Of a stretch of DNA of 64,000 bases, positions 27,931 to 36,502 are shown piece after piece. The position numbers and the translations under genes are program-made. The DNA is from Lentibacter algarum (GTDB lineage: Bacteria; Pseudomonadota; Alphaproteobacteria; Rhodobacterales; Rhodobacteraceae), in contig NZ_CP158687.1 in assembly GCF_040580765.1 (NCBI RefSeq), forward strand, positions 1,426,001-1,490,000. The letters run 5' to 3'. Numbering within the stretch: the stretch's first letter is position 1; every line of letters starts with the position of its first letter. Below the pieces are notes generated by a model. The model was not told the DNA's origin and made no database searches. It saw only the letters and a list, made by a program, of their open reading frames with translations.

Positions 27931-29163
27931 CTATATATTTCTGTTAGCTTTTCGGCCGTGTTGAACTCGTGGTGTGCGTTCTAGCTTGAGCATGAAGACA
28001 AGTGCCACCACGCAAAGCAAAAAGACCCCAATCGCTGCCGGTCGTGGGGTTCCGTCAAAGGCTAAACCGATGGGAATTGCGAAGGCCATTGCAAATACCG
28101 TAGAGGTCCCCCCCAAAATTGAGGCCGCGAGGCCAGCAATGTGTCCGAGAGGTTCCATTGCCATCGCGTTTAAGTTTCCAAGTGTGAGACCCGCCATTGC
28201 AAAAAGCGAGAACTGCCAAAACACGAAGAGCCCGAAATAGACATCAACTGGTAGAGACAAAAAAGTCAGCAGGATCATGCAGGCAGAGAGAGCAACCTGC
28301 AAAACAAGCGTGACCGTTGTCAGAAACTGCATCCCGAGCCTCACCACGAGCATCGCGTTAACGATCGATGCGCTGCCCGCAAGGATAGCTACAAGCCCAA
28401 ACCAATATGGAAAACTTTCAGCGCGCTGGAAAGTGATGTCATAGATCTGCTGTACAGAAGACAGTGCGGCGAAGAGAACCGCAAAGCAAAGCGTTTGTAC
28501 GACAATTACACTCCGCACGACGGGGTATGAGAGCATATCTTTCAGTGCGCCTTTCAGCTTACTGGCTTCAAACGGGCGACGCTCTTCTTTTGGAAGTGTC
28601 TCCTCAAGCCGCAAGCCAAACCAACCCGTGACCAAAAACGCAAAAATGATGAAGGCTGCAAAAATACCGCGCCAACCTGTCAACGCGATAATGCCAGCGC
28701 CGATGAGGGGTGCAATCGCGGGCACAAGCGTAAAGATCATCATAACAATCGATACAAGCTTTGCCATTTGACGCCCTGAAAACAGGTCGCGGATAATCGC
28801 TATGGAGACGACACGGGGGCCTGCGATGCCAAGGCCTTGCACGAGGCGCGCGGCCAGAACCAACTCAAGCGTCTGGGCCGCCCACGCCAAAACCGCACCG
28901 ACCATATAGAGCACAATGCCTGCATAGATCACAGGCTTGCGACCAAAGCTGTCAGACAAGGGGCCTGTGAAAAAAGTGCCTATGCCCATCCCAAGAACAA
29001 AAGCTGTCAGGATCAGCTGCGCGGCATTGAGATTTTCAGGGCTAAGTTCTTCTCCGATTTGGGGCAGGGCCGGAAGCATGGCATCAATTGAGAAAGCGGT
29101 CATCGCAAACATCATCGCCATAAGACCGATAAACTCGGCTTTACTCATACGAATTTCACTCAT
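27931..29163 (-). CDS. Bcr/CflA-type MFS drug efflux transporter
   Basis: A 410-residue transporter with twelve hydrophobic segments. The first helix ends DAMLPALPQIG, and the loop GPLSDSFGRKP (about residues 67-77) is the major facilitator signature of the DHA1 Bcr/CflA drug exporters. It starts with a four-base overlap on the stop of the potassium channel gene, so it is the last gene of the dsbA-like/channel/MFS unit. Substrate unknown. Confidence 0.9.
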   Translation of the reverse strand: MSEIRMSKAEFIGLMAMMFAMTAFSIDAMLPALPQIGEELSPENLNAAQLILTAFVLGMGIGTFFTGPLSDSFGRKPVIYAGIVLYMVGAVLAWAAQTLELVLAARLVQGLGIAGPRVVSIAIIRDLFSGRQMAKLVSIVMMIFTLVPAIAPLIGAGIIALTGWRGIFAAFIIFAFLVTGWFGLRLEETLPKEERRPFEASKLKGALKDMLSYPVVRSVIVVQTLCFAVLFAALSSVQQIYDITFQRAESFPYWFGLVAILAGSASIVNAMLVVRLGMQFLTTVTLVLQVALSACMILLTFLSLPVDVYFGLFVFWQFSLFAMAGLTLGNLNAMAMEPLGHIAGLAASILGGTSTVFAMAFAIPIGLAFDGTPRPAAIGVFLLCVVALVFMLKLERTPRVQHGRKANRNI

Positions 29164-29462
29164 TCCTGGGTCTCGCGGCGTGGCTCAACGGCTTTTCTTC
29201 GGCGCTTTAGAAAAGCAAAATGGCCGAACTGTTGAATGGCCAAGGCGAATATCCCGAGACCTGTAAAGATAAAGACGGTTGTTCCGATCTTGCCGAGCAC
29301 TGTCGCGGGGACAAGATTGCCGTAGCCGACGGTCGAAAGGGTGACCACCGTGAAAAAGTAAGCATCAATCCAGCTCCAGCCTTCGACAAGGTGGAAAAAC
29401 ACTGTGCCAGACAAGACAACGACAACCAGCAACAAGAGAATGGAGCGTGTCGAGAGGGTCAT
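29160..29462 (-). CDS. two-helix potassium channel protein
   Basis: A 100-residue ion channel of the minimal KcsA type: outer helix (residues 8-24), pore loop with the filter TVGYGN at 44-49, and inner helix (about 55-80), then a basic tail. There is no RCK or voltage-sensor domain. It overlaps the gene before it by four bases and the MFS gene after it by four bases. Its role may be to set membrane potential; why it sits between a thiol oxidoreductase and a drug exporter is not evident. Confidence 0.88.
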   Translation of the reverse strand: MTLSTRSILLLLVVVVLSGTVFFHLVEGWSWIDAYFFTVVTLSTVGYGNLVPATVLGKIGTTVFIFTGLGIFALAIQQFGHFAFLKRRRKAVEPRRETQE

Positions 29463-30097
29463 TTGCCCTGTGCCTCAATCAATTCGTCCATGACTTTGAG
29501 CCACAGCTCGGGAGGCTGGGCTCCAGGGACGGCATGCTGGCTCGCGACAATAAATGTTGGCACAGAATTCACGCCCATTTCACGCGAGTGCGCATCACGT
29601 GCCTTGATGTCTTCAACATCAGAGTCAGTCCCAAGGAGCTTCAGTACGAGAGCGGCGTCCATGCCCATGCTGTCGGCCACATCTGCGAGGACTTCATGGC
29701 TGCCAATATCTCGGCCTTCCTTGAAGTAAGCTTTAAAAAGAGCAGAAACGACAGGGGTTTGACGGCCTTCAATCCCAGCCCAATGAATAAGACGGTGGGC
29801 ATCAAGCGTGTTTGGCGTTCTTTTCATCGCCTCAAAGTCAATCTTGAGGCCAGCGCGCTCGGCAGTTTCGACAACGGGAGCATAGGCCCGCACCGCGCCT
29901 TCTTTGCCGCCGAACTTGGTTTCGAGATACTCGCGCCTGTCCATTCCCGCCTTGGGCATCGCCGGGTTCAACTGAAATGGATGCCACTCAATCGTAAAGG
30001 GATGATCAGGGCGTTGCTCAAGAGCGCGGTCAAGGTGGGCTTTGCCGATGTAGCACCAAGGGCAAATAGGGTCGGAGATAATATCAAGTTTGATCAT
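29459..30097 (-). CDS. DsbA/FrnE-type thioredoxin-fold oxidoreductase
   Basis: A 212-residue cytosolic protein with a thioredoxin fold split by a helical insert. The active site CPWC is at residues 12-15 and the cis-proline region VNSVPTFIV is near 178-186. There is no signal peptide, unlike periplasmic DsbA, and it belongs with FrnE and 2-hydroxychromene-2-carboxylate isomerase relatives. AAAGG lies before the ATG. First gene of a three-gene overlapping unit with the potassium channel and MFS transporter. Confidence 0.9.
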   Translation of the reverse strand: MIKLDIISDPICPWCYIGKAHLDRALEQRPDHPFTIEWHPFQLNPAMPKAGMDRREYLETKFGGKEGAVRAYAPVVETAERAGLKIDFEAMKRTPNTLDAHRLIHWAGIEGRQTPVVSALFKAYFKEGRDIGSHEVLADVADSMGMDAALVLKLLGTDSDVEDIKARDAHSREMGVNSVPTFIVASQHAVPGAQPPELWLKVMDELIEAQGK

Positions 30098-30183
30098 GAA
30101 ACTGCCTTTCGCTTTCTCTCTATCTGCGTCAGCCCAAAAGCAAAACCCAAATGGCGAGACCTGTTTTAAATACGTCGCGTGCT

Positions 30184-31701
30184 TTAGAGAAAGTCTCTCA
30201 AGGCCGCGCGGCGTAGTTTGTTGTTGGGGCCAAGCGGCATCGCGTCGATGCGCCGGTAAAGCTTGGGGCGTTTGTAGGCGGCAAGTATGTCTTTTGCCTG
30301 AGCCTCAAGAACGGCTTCGTCGACCATCGCCTCTGATGTATAAAAAGCCGCAATGATACGCACGTCCTGCTTTATTTCCACATCGCAGACTGCGAGGGCC
30401 GTTAGTTTCTCAGCTTCGGGCGCGGCCAAAAGAGCCGCTTCAACCTCAAGCGGGGAGACACGGTAGCCACCGGCGTTCATCATATCGTCGTTGCGTCCCT
30501 TGTAATGTATTTGGCCATCCTCAGACAAAACGCCAAGATCGCCCGTAAGAAACCAGTCGCCACGATAGCGTTTGGCCGTGTCCTCGTTTGCGTCACGATA
30601 TCCAAGCATCAAGCCAGGATCAGAGCGATGCACAGCAATTTGGCCGACCTCGCCTTGGGGTGCAAATCCATCCTCGGCTAGTAGCGCAATGTTACGACCC
30701 GTCTGAACCGACCCAAGCGCGCCATTTTTTGCAGGTGCAGTCGGGTTTGCGGAAATAAAGGTGGAACATTCTGACATTCCGTACGCTTCATAGACACCTG
30801 TTCCTGTTGCCTTTTTCCACTGTTCACGGAGCGGCTCACTGAGTTTTTCGCCTGCTGAAAGCCCGTGACGGAGCGTTGGCAAATCAAGCGTGCTGCCAGA
30901 CTTGAGCATTTTGCGATACACGCCCGGAGCAGCGGCAAAGATGCTTGCCGAATGGCTTTTCATTAAGTCGGGCAGTGCTTCGGGGGGTATTCCATCTTCA
31001 GGGATAAGCGCAGTTGCGCCGATCGTCCATGGGTCCATCAGACCCGTGCCAAGCGTATAGGTCCAATTGAAAGCGCCTGCGTGACAGAGCCTGTCGTCGT
31101 CTTTGAGACCATACCAACCCTCAAACATCATTTGCCGCGCCCATATGGCGCGGTGGGCGTGCATGACCGCTCGGGGGCGGCCCGACGTCCCTGAGGTGTA
31201 AATGATATAAGCCATGCGATCAGGCTCATCCACTACATAGTCACAGGGCGGCAAAGCATGCATCTCTGCAAGATCAGCCTCACTGATGCGCTGAAATGAT
31301 CCCTCTTCGGGAGACGGAAACGAGGCGCCATGCGCTATGGCCTTTGGTTTGAGCGTTGCGACGATTTTTTCAACTTCGCCAAGCGTGAGCTGTGAAGACG
31401 TTGGCACAGGGATCACTCCAACAGCGATTGCACCTAAATACGCGATGGGAAACTCAGGTGTGTTGCCCAAGCGCAAGAGCAGAATATCACCCGCCTTAAG
31501 GCCAAGCCTCAAAAGCCCCGTACCTGTGCCGCGCACGGCGGCCTCGAGCTTGGCGTAGCTCCAGTGCGTGTCTTGGCTGCGCCCCATCACAGTCAGGGCT
31601 ACTTTTTCGGGCTGCATGGTGGCGCGGCCCAAAACGTGGGCGGCCATATTGAAAGGAGACGGGCAGGGCGCGAAAGGCCCTTTATTGAGTATGCTGTCCA
31701 T
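30184..31701 (-). CDS. AMP-dependent acyl-CoA ligase (benzoate-CoA ligase-like)
   Basis: A 505-residue adenylate-forming enzyme. Core motif A3 is YTSGTSGRP at residues 168-176, YGMSE lies in the middle, TGDLG near residue 415 and the catalytic lysine is K495 close to the C-terminus (NNKLRR). The active-site pocket is that of aryl- or short acyl-CoA ligases, and the sequence resembles benzoate-CoA ligase types, but the acid is not assigned. It is divergent from the XRE-cupin regulator by only 52 bases, so that regulator may control it. Confidence 0.87.
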   Translation of the reverse strand: MDSILNKGPFAPCPSPFNMAAHVLGRATMQPEKVALTVMGRSQDTHWSYAKLEAAVRGTGTGLLRLGLKAGDILLLRLGNTPEFPIAYLGAIAVGVIPVPTSSQLTLGEVEKIVATLKPKAIAHGASFPSPEEGSFQRISEADLAEMHALPPCDYVVDEPDRMAYIIYTSGTSGRPRAVMHAHRAIWARQMMFEGWYGLKDDDRLCHAGAFNWTYTLGTGLMDPWTIGATALIPEDGIPPEALPDLMKSHSASIFAAAPGVYRKMLKSGSTLDLPTLRHGLSAGEKLSEPLREQWKKATGTGVYEAYGMSECSTFISANPTAPAKNGALGSVQTGRNIALLAEDGFAPQGEVGQIAVHRSDPGLMLGYRDANEDTAKRYRGDWFLTGDLGVLSEDGQIHYKGRNDDMMNAGGYRVSPLEVEAALLAAPEAEKLTALAVCDVEIKQDVRIIAAFYTSEAMVDEAVLEAQAKDILAAYKRPKLYRRIDAMPLGPNNKLRRAALRDFL

Positions 31702-31753
31702 AGTCTTTTGCTAGGGGCTTGGCGCGGGCTGCGCAAGGCCCTATGAAAGCGCC

Positions 31754-32380
31754 ATGACAAATGCCGCTGACCCCAAATCCCTTATCAAGATCGCCCGTGC
31801 GGGCGGCGATACGCCTGCCCCCGAGCAAATAGATCTTGGGACACGTGTGCGAGATCTGCGCAAAAGTCTTGGGCTGACGCTAGAGCAGGCAAGTAAACAA
31901 GCAGGGCTGGCGCGCTCTACCTTATCCAAGATCGAAAATGGCCAGATGTCGCCAACCTATGAGGCGCTCAAAAAGCTCGCACAAGGGCTTGAGATTTCTG
32001 TGCCTCAGCTGTTTACGCCGCCACAGTCGGCGCAAGCCACCGCACGCATGAGTCTCACACGTTCTGGCGAGGGCGCAGGGCACATCACGGCCACATACGA
32101 GCACAGCCTGATGGGCGAAAGCTTGTCGGCGAAAAAGATGCTGCCCTATCAAGCGCGCATCCGCGCACGCAGCATGGATGAGTTTGATGGCTGGGTGCGT
32201 CACGATGGCGAAGAGTTTTTGTACGTGCTGACAGGCGTGATACGGCTCTACACCGAGTTTTACGAACCTGTAGAGATGCGCCGTGGTGACAGCGCCTATT
32301 ATGACGCTTCGATGGGGCACAATGTCGTCTCAGTCAGTGCAGACGATGCAAATGTGCTCTGGGTAACCTCGCTCGCTTAA
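31754..32380 (+). CDS. XRE family regulator with C-terminal cupin domain
   Basis: A 208-residue regulator. The helix-turn-helix is at about 27-82 (RVRDLRKSLGLTLEQASKQA, then ARSTLSKIENGQMSPT), and the cupin beta-barrel at about 110-205 ends with the metal-type EEFLYVLTG and GDSAYYDASMGHNV segments. This architecture regulates small-molecule catabolism in many proteobacteria, the cupin binding the ligand. It reads away from the acyl-CoA ligase, with a shared 52-base promoter region, and ends four bases into the convergent aquaporin gene. Confidence 0.9.
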   Translation: MTNAADPKSLIKIARAGGDTPAPEQIDLGTRVRDLRKSLGLTLEQASKQAGLARSTLSKIENGQMSPTYEALKKLAQGLEISVPQLFTPPQSAQATARMSLTRSGEGAGHITATYEHSLMGESLSAKKMLPYQARIRARSMDEFDGWVRHDGEEFLYVLTGVIRLYTEFYEPVEMRRGDSAYYDASMGHNVVSVSADDANVLWVTSLA

Positions 32381-33033
32381 TCTACCTTTGAGAAGACCAG
32401 TGGCAGCACCAGATAGGCGACGCCAACCCCTATCAGCTGCATAACCACAAACATTCCAATATGCTGGGGCGCGATGCCCGCGAAAGTATCTGACCAGCCG
32501 CGCGCAAATGTGACCGCAGGGTTGGCAAAACTTGTTGAAGACGTGAACCAGTAAGCGCCCGTGATATAGAGGCCAACAAGCGGCGGGACCGTATCAGGTT
32601 TGTGAACGACGCCGCCAACAATTACAAACAGCAGTCCAAACGTTGCAATAATCTCTGAACTCCATTGTGCAAGACCTGTGCGATGCATGGTGTCACTCAC
32701 TTGCAGGATAGACATATCAAACATCATATGTGCAGCCCAAACCCCAAGCAACGCACCGACGAACTGGGCAAGAACATAGGGTAAAAAGGCGCTCCATGTG
32801 TGCTCACCACGCAAGGCGAAGAAGAGGGTCACAGCTGGGTTGAAATGCGCACCAGAAACGGGGCCAAGGCATGTGATTATACCGTATAAGATGCAGCCCG
32901 TTGCAATCGCGTTGGCGAGCAATGCGATGGCGGTGTTTCCGTCCGAGAGCGTCTCGCCCATAATGCCCGAGCCAATCACGCCAATCAAAAGAAAGGCCGT
33001 TCCAAGGGTTTCGGCAATAAGCTTTTGTTTCAT
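32377..33033 (-). CDS. aqpS: AqpS-like aquaglyceroporin of the arsenic operon
   Basis: A 218-residue MIP channel with six helices and two NPA boxes at residues 65-67 (HFNPAVT) and 171-173 (FANPAVTFAR). In Sinorhizobium meliloti AqpS lets arsenite leave the cell down its gradient and replaces an ArsB pump. Here it follows arsC directly with a four-base overlap and no arsB or acr3 gene is in the window, so the same passive export is the likely role. Specificity residues have not been examined. Confidence 0.88.
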   Translation of the reverse strand: MKQKLIAETLGTAFLLIGVIGSGIMGETLSDGNTAIALLANAIATGCILYGIITCLGPVSGAHFNPAVTLFFALRGEHTWSAFLPYVLAQFVGALLGVWAAHMMFDMSILQVSDTMHRTGLAQWSSEIIATFGLLFVIVGGVVHKPDTVPPLVGLYITGAYWFTSSTSFANPAVTFARGWSDTFAGIAPQHIGMFVVMQLIGVGVAYLVLPLVFSKVD

Positions 33034-33506
33034 GAGAGTGTTCCCACAGCATCAAGCGCTGCTTTTAAATCTGTTTGCGAAGGATCAGCTGCAAGTGACT
33101 CTAAAAAGGCCTCTGCGCGCAAGTGAAGAAGCCGATAAGCGGCCTCGAATGCTTCGGGCCAGTCAGCCTCAATCGCTGCTGCAGGGTCATCAACGCCCCA
33201 ATGCGCGCGTACGGGAGCACCAGGCCAAATGGGGCATGTTTCCCCTGCGGCTGACGCACAGACCGTTATGACAGCGTCCATCTTGGGCGCGTCTGCGGCC
33301 GCAAACTCATCCCAGCTTTTGGAGCGAGCCATAGACGTGTCATAGCCTCGTGATGCTAAAAGCTTTAGTGAATAGGGGTGAACCTCGCCTGAGGGTTGTG
33401 ACCCCGCAGAATAAGCGGTCACGCGCCCTGCACCTTGTGTGTTCAAGATCGCTTCAAGCAGAATAGAACGCGCCGAGTTACCTGTGCAAAGTACTAGAAT
33501 ATTCAT
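33030..33506 (-). CDS. arsC: arsenate reductase, low-molecular-weight phosphatase type
   Basis: A 158-residue thioredoxin-type ArsC. The P-loop CTGNSAR at residues 7-13 contains the nucleophile C7, and further cysteines near residues 80-90 (TVCASAAGETC) can form the relay disulfide. It converts arsenate to arsenite. The ATG at 33506 is preferred, but a TTG at 33512 overlapping the upstream stop is possible, since GAGG is about ten bases from the ATG. It is the middle gene between the ArsR-ArsC fusion and aqpS. Confidence 0.9.
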   Translation of the reverse strand: MNILVLCTGNSARSILLEAILNTQGAGRVTAYSAGSQPSGEVHPYSLKLLASRGYDTSMARSKSWDEFAAADAPKMDAVITVCASAAGETCPIWPGAPVRAHWGVDDPAAAIEADWPEAFEAAYRLLHLRAEAFLESLAADPSQTDLKAALDAVGTLS

Positions 33507-33508
33507 AA

Positions 33509-34351
33509 TCAAGGGGCCTCTTGCGGAGTTGGCGTGGTCAGTGCGATTGCATCAACCTCGCGTTGAAGCGATATGGCAGACAGTTCGGACGCTGGCAGCG
33601 CTACAAAGGCGGTGAGGCGATTTTTCAAAACGCCGTAGGCGTGCTGAAAGGCAAGATTTACCTCTGCCTCAGTTCCAGTTTCTTTAGCTGGGTCCGCCAT
33701 GCCCCAATGGGCTGAAACGGGCTGGTTTGGCCAAGCTGGGCATACTTCGTTTGCGGCATCGTCACAAACCGTAAAGACAAAGTCAAACTGAGGGGCGTCA
33801 TCAGACTGAAACGTGCTTAAGGACTTTGAAAAGAGCTTCGATGTATCGTGGCCTTTGGCCTCCAGCAGCGATTTAACACGGGGGTTTATGTCTGGCCCCG
33901 CCTGTGAGCCTGCTGAATACGCAATAAACTTTTCTTCGCCCAGCTCGTTTAAGATAGCTTCGGCCATAATGGAGCGCGCCGAATTGGCGCTGCAAATAAA
34001 GAGAACTTTCATGACGTGCTCTTTCTTTGCCTCACGTTCATCTGGCCCAAAGAATGAGCACACATCTGGGCGGCCTTTGCAGCAATCCCCAAGTAGCGCA
34101 TCGGTCATTGCCTGTACGCCAGTCATGTTGACGCTGTAGTGCAGGTGCGTTGCGCGGCGCTCGCTCGTGATGAGGCCAACGGACTTAAGCGCTGAGAGAT
34201 AGTCTGACCCTGTGCTCGCTTTCAGCCCCAAGACAGAACATATTTCACCCGCTGGAAGGGCGTCGGGGTAGCGGCGCATCAGAAGCTTAAACAGTGTGAT
34301 GCGCTGCGGGTGACCCAATGTTTGAAGTTGAGATGTAAGGCTGTTGTCCAT
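33509..34351 (-). CDS. ArsR-ArsC fusion: arsenic repressor joined to arsenate reductase
   Basis: A 280-residue two-domain protein. Residues 1 to about 104 are an ArsR/SmtB winged helix with a C-terminal cysteine cluster C90, C91, C98 that probably binds arsenite. Residues 114-280 are a second LMW-phosphatase-type ArsC with the P-loop CSANSAR starting at C120. The start ATG has no Shine-Dalgarno sequence; a perfect palindrome ends one base before it. A TTGAAG/AATATC promoter would start transcription at the ATG, suggesting leaderless translation. First gene of the ars unit, followed by a separate arsC. Confidence 0.9.
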   Translation of the reverse strand: MDNSLTSQLQTLGHPQRITLFKLLMRRYPDALPAGEICSVLGLKASTGSDYLSALKSVGLITSERRATHLHYSVNMTGVQAMTDALLGDCCKGRPDVCSFFGPDEREAKKEHVMKVLFICSANSARSIMAEAILNELGEEKFIAYSAGSQAGPDINPRVKSLLEAKGHDTSKLFSKSLSTFQSDDAPQFDFVFTVCDDAANEVCPAWPNQPVSAHWGMADPAKETGTEAEVNLAFQHAYGVLKNRLTAFVALPASELSAISLQREVDAIALTTPTPQEAP

Positions 34352-34386
34352 ATTTCGGATATTTCCGAAATTAGTAAAATCTTCAA
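34352..34386 (-). promoter_or_regulatory. ars operator overlapping a probable leaderless promoter
   Basis: ATTTCGGA (34352-34359) and TCCGAAAT (34364-34371) form a perfect eight-base inverted repeat that touches the arsR-arsC ATG. On the minus strand TTGAAG (34386-34381), a 17-base spacer and AATATC (34363-34358) can act as -35 and -10, with the start of transcription near base 34351, the A of the ATG. ArsR bound there would cover the -10 region. Confidence 0.65.
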
Positions 34387-34404
34387 GTGAAAGTTTTGTA
34401 AAAG

Positions 34405-36222
34405 TCAGTTCTCATACCACCAGACGTCAGGCATAAACCAATAGCCGTCCCCATTGATCGGAATATGGGTGGGATATTTTAGCTCCTTCACATGGGCAAT
34501 GCGGCTCGTTCCGAAGGCATAGGTCGGAATGACATAACGGCCCGCTGTCAAAATACGGTCCAGCGCGCGCGTTGCAGCGATAAACTCTGCTTTGTCGTCT
34601 GTTCCAACCATTGTCTTGATCATGGCTTCCGCAGCGGGAGAGTTCATACCCATCAGATTGCGCGAACCAGGCGTATTGATACCATCACTGCCCCAATAGA
34701 GCATCTGCTCGTTGCCAGGGCTCAATGAAAAACCGCGGCGGATGTCAGTCATTTGAAAGTCAAACTCGTTCTGGCGAGCAAAGTACTGTGCATTATCAAC
34801 GCTTTCCACTTCGGCATTGATCCCCAATCGCTCAAGAGCCTGAATATAAATATTGGCAAATGCTAGCAATTCGCCGGCGCCTGTTGGCAAAAGAATCTTG
34901 AAGGCAAACTCTTGGCCATCGGCGGACTTCAGTGTGCCGTCATTTGCGCTCCAGCCTGCTTCGGCCAGCAGCTTGATAGCTTTGCGTAGGTTGGAGCGAT
35001 TTCGCTTGGTTCCGTCTGATACGGGCAAGGCGTAGCCTTCCAAAGTGCCCGACGGCAGCTCTGCTGCAAACGGCGCAAGCAGCTCAGCGACTCGACCTTC
35101 GGCGGGGCCATGGGTCATCCCAAGCTCGGAGCCTGAAAAATATGATGTTATCCGTCGTTGTGCACCGCCTGTGACCACATCATTCATGAACTCAAAGTTA
35201 AATGCGAGGATCAAGGCCTCACGCACGCGCCAGTCCGCAAAAAGGGGATCACGCGTGTTCATTACGAAGCCCGTTATACCTGTGGGCTTACCGTCCTGAA
35301 TTTCGGCCTTGAGCACATCTCCGCGCTGCATAGCAGGGTAGTCATAGGCGGTATCCCATTTGTTTGCGTTGTTTTCACGCACAACATTGAGGACGCCTGC
35401 TTTGAACGCTTCTTTCAAAACGGTGTCATCAGCAAAGAACTCAATACGAATTTCGTCCAAGTTGGCTGTACCACGCTGCAGTGGCAAATCGCGCCCCCAA
35501 TAGTCAGGATTGCGCTTGAGCGTGATATAGCGGTTTGGCTCATATTCACCAATCACATAGGCTGCCGAGCCGATTGGCGCGATATCAAAGCCAGATTGAT
35601 CAAAGGAGCGTCCTTCCCATTGCGCTTTCTTGAGGATCGGACGCAGCCCGGCGATCAGGGCCAGCTCGCGATTGGCTGTGTTGAATGTGATCCTAAGAGA
35701 GCGTGGCCCCGTTCTGGTCAGGCTTTCAACCTGTGACATGAAACCACGATAGCGCGGGTGGCCCTCGCGACCCAAAGTTTCGTAACTCCAGATAACGTCC
35801 TCAAGCGTCACAGGCGAGCCATCAGAGAATCGGGCCTCTTCACGGAGCGTAAATTCCACCCATTCCCGATTCGGACCTGTCTCAATCGATTCGGCCAGAA
35901 GCCCGTAGAGCGTAAATGGTTCGTCCCAATTGCGGCCCATGAGACTTTCATAGGCCAAAAAGCGAAGCTGCCACGGCGCAGTACCTTTGAAGATAAACGG
36001 ATGTAAACTGTCAAAGCCTCCCGTGTTGCCTGTCACCACCCGCCCGCTTTTTGGCGCCTCTGGGTTTACATAGGGCAGGGACACAAAATCAGGTGGTAGA
36101 GCAGGCTCTCCATACATAGCTATGCCATGTGAGGGCTCAGCCATGGCGCGGTCAGAGGTCAGCATCAGGGCGAAAAAACCGCCGCAAACCCATGCTGTTG
36201 CTTGGAAAAATACTGATCTCAT
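34405..36222 (-). CDS. peptide/solute-binding protein, ABC transporter family 5
   Basis: A 605-residue periplasmic binding protein. Residues 1-28 are a Sec signal peptide ending in RAMA. The mature protein has the SBP_bac_5 signature (LREEARFSDGSPVTLEDV, near residue 110 of the mature chain) that is shared by oligopeptide, opine and nickel binding proteins; the closest style is the YejA-type family. ATG at 36222 has only a weak upstream signal, but it begins the signal peptide. No permease or ATPase genes adjoin, so the gene is an orphan here. Ligand unknown. Confidence 0.87.
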   Translation of the reverse strand: MRSVFFQATAWVCGGFFALMLTSDRAMAEPSHGIAMYGEPALPPDFVSLPYVNPEAPKSGRVVTGNTGGFDSLHPFIFKGTAPWQLRFLAYESLMGRNWDEPFTLYGLLAESIETGPNREWVEFTLREEARFSDGSPVTLEDVIWSYETLGREGHPRYRGFMSQVESLTRTGPRSLRITFNTANRELALIAGLRPILKKAQWEGRSFDQSGFDIAPIGSAAYVIGEYEPNRYITLKRNPDYWGRDLPLQRGTANLDEIRIEFFADDTVLKEAFKAGVLNVVRENNANKWDTAYDYPAMQRGDVLKAEIQDGKPTGITGFVMNTRDPLFADWRVREALILAFNFEFMNDVVTGGAQRRITSYFSGSELGMTHGPAEGRVAELLAPFAAELPSGTLEGYALPVSDGTKRNRSNLRKAIKLLAEAGWSANDGTLKSADGQEFAFKILLPTGAGELLAFANIYIQALERLGINAEVESVDNAQYFARQNEFDFQMTDIRRGFSLSPGNEQMLYWGSDGINTPGSRNLMGMNSPAAEAMIKTMVGTDDKAEFIAATRALDRILTAGRYVIPTYAFGTSRIAHVKELKYPTHIPINGDGYWFMPDVWWYEN

Positions 36223-36301
36223 TTTAGTGACAATCCCGCTCGTTCCTTGTTTTCTTGCTGCAATCCTTAACCCGCACAGAAAGCCAAGACAAACTTTTAG
36301 C

Positions 36302-36330
36302 TTGGATTGGGCGTTAACATCTCTTATAAA
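36302..36330 (+). promoter_or_regulatory. sigma-70-like promoter for a candidate small RNA
   Basis: TTGGAT (36302-36307), a 17-base spacer and TATAAA (36325-36330) form a good -35/-10 pair. The predicted start is near 36337. No coding frame begins downstream before the terminator at 36385, and the nearest gene on this strand starts only at 36503. Confidence 0.6.
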
Positions 36331-36336
36331 GGCGTT

Positions 36337-36413
36337 ACTGCTCGATAGGTTTCTTGCCTGTATGAAACCTGCCTCAATAACTTGACGCCAGCTTCGCGCT
36401 GGCGTTTTTTTTT
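36337..36413 (+). ncRNA. candidate small RNA of about 75 nucleotides
   Basis: A promoter at 36302-36330 and a strong terminator at 36385-36413 enclose an RNA with no gene in it. It can fold as a seven base pair hairpin, AGGTTTC (36347-36353) with GAAACCT (36364-36370) around a ten-base loop, then an unpaired GCCTCAATAACTTG, then the terminator hairpin with its U-run. Hairpin, single-stranded A/U-rich linker and U-tailed terminator is the usual plan of Hfq-binding small RNAs. It lies between the divergent binding-protein and 3-hydroxybutyrate dehydrogenase genes. It could also be an attenuated leader of the latter. Confidence 0.55.
36385..36413 (+). terminator. strong Rho-independent terminator without an upstream gene
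   Basis: ACGCCAGC (36385-36392) pairs with GCTGGCGT (36398-36405) around TTCGC, followed by a run of nine T. On this strand no annotated gene lies within 1.7 kb upstream, which is why a small RNA is proposed here. Confidence 0.85.
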
Positions 36414-36502
36414 GGCAGAGTGGCCTGCTCATCATGACCACACCTTGGCCTCGGCGAACTGACACGCTAGGTCTGTGTGAAACAGATATGGTGGAACATC
36501 AC

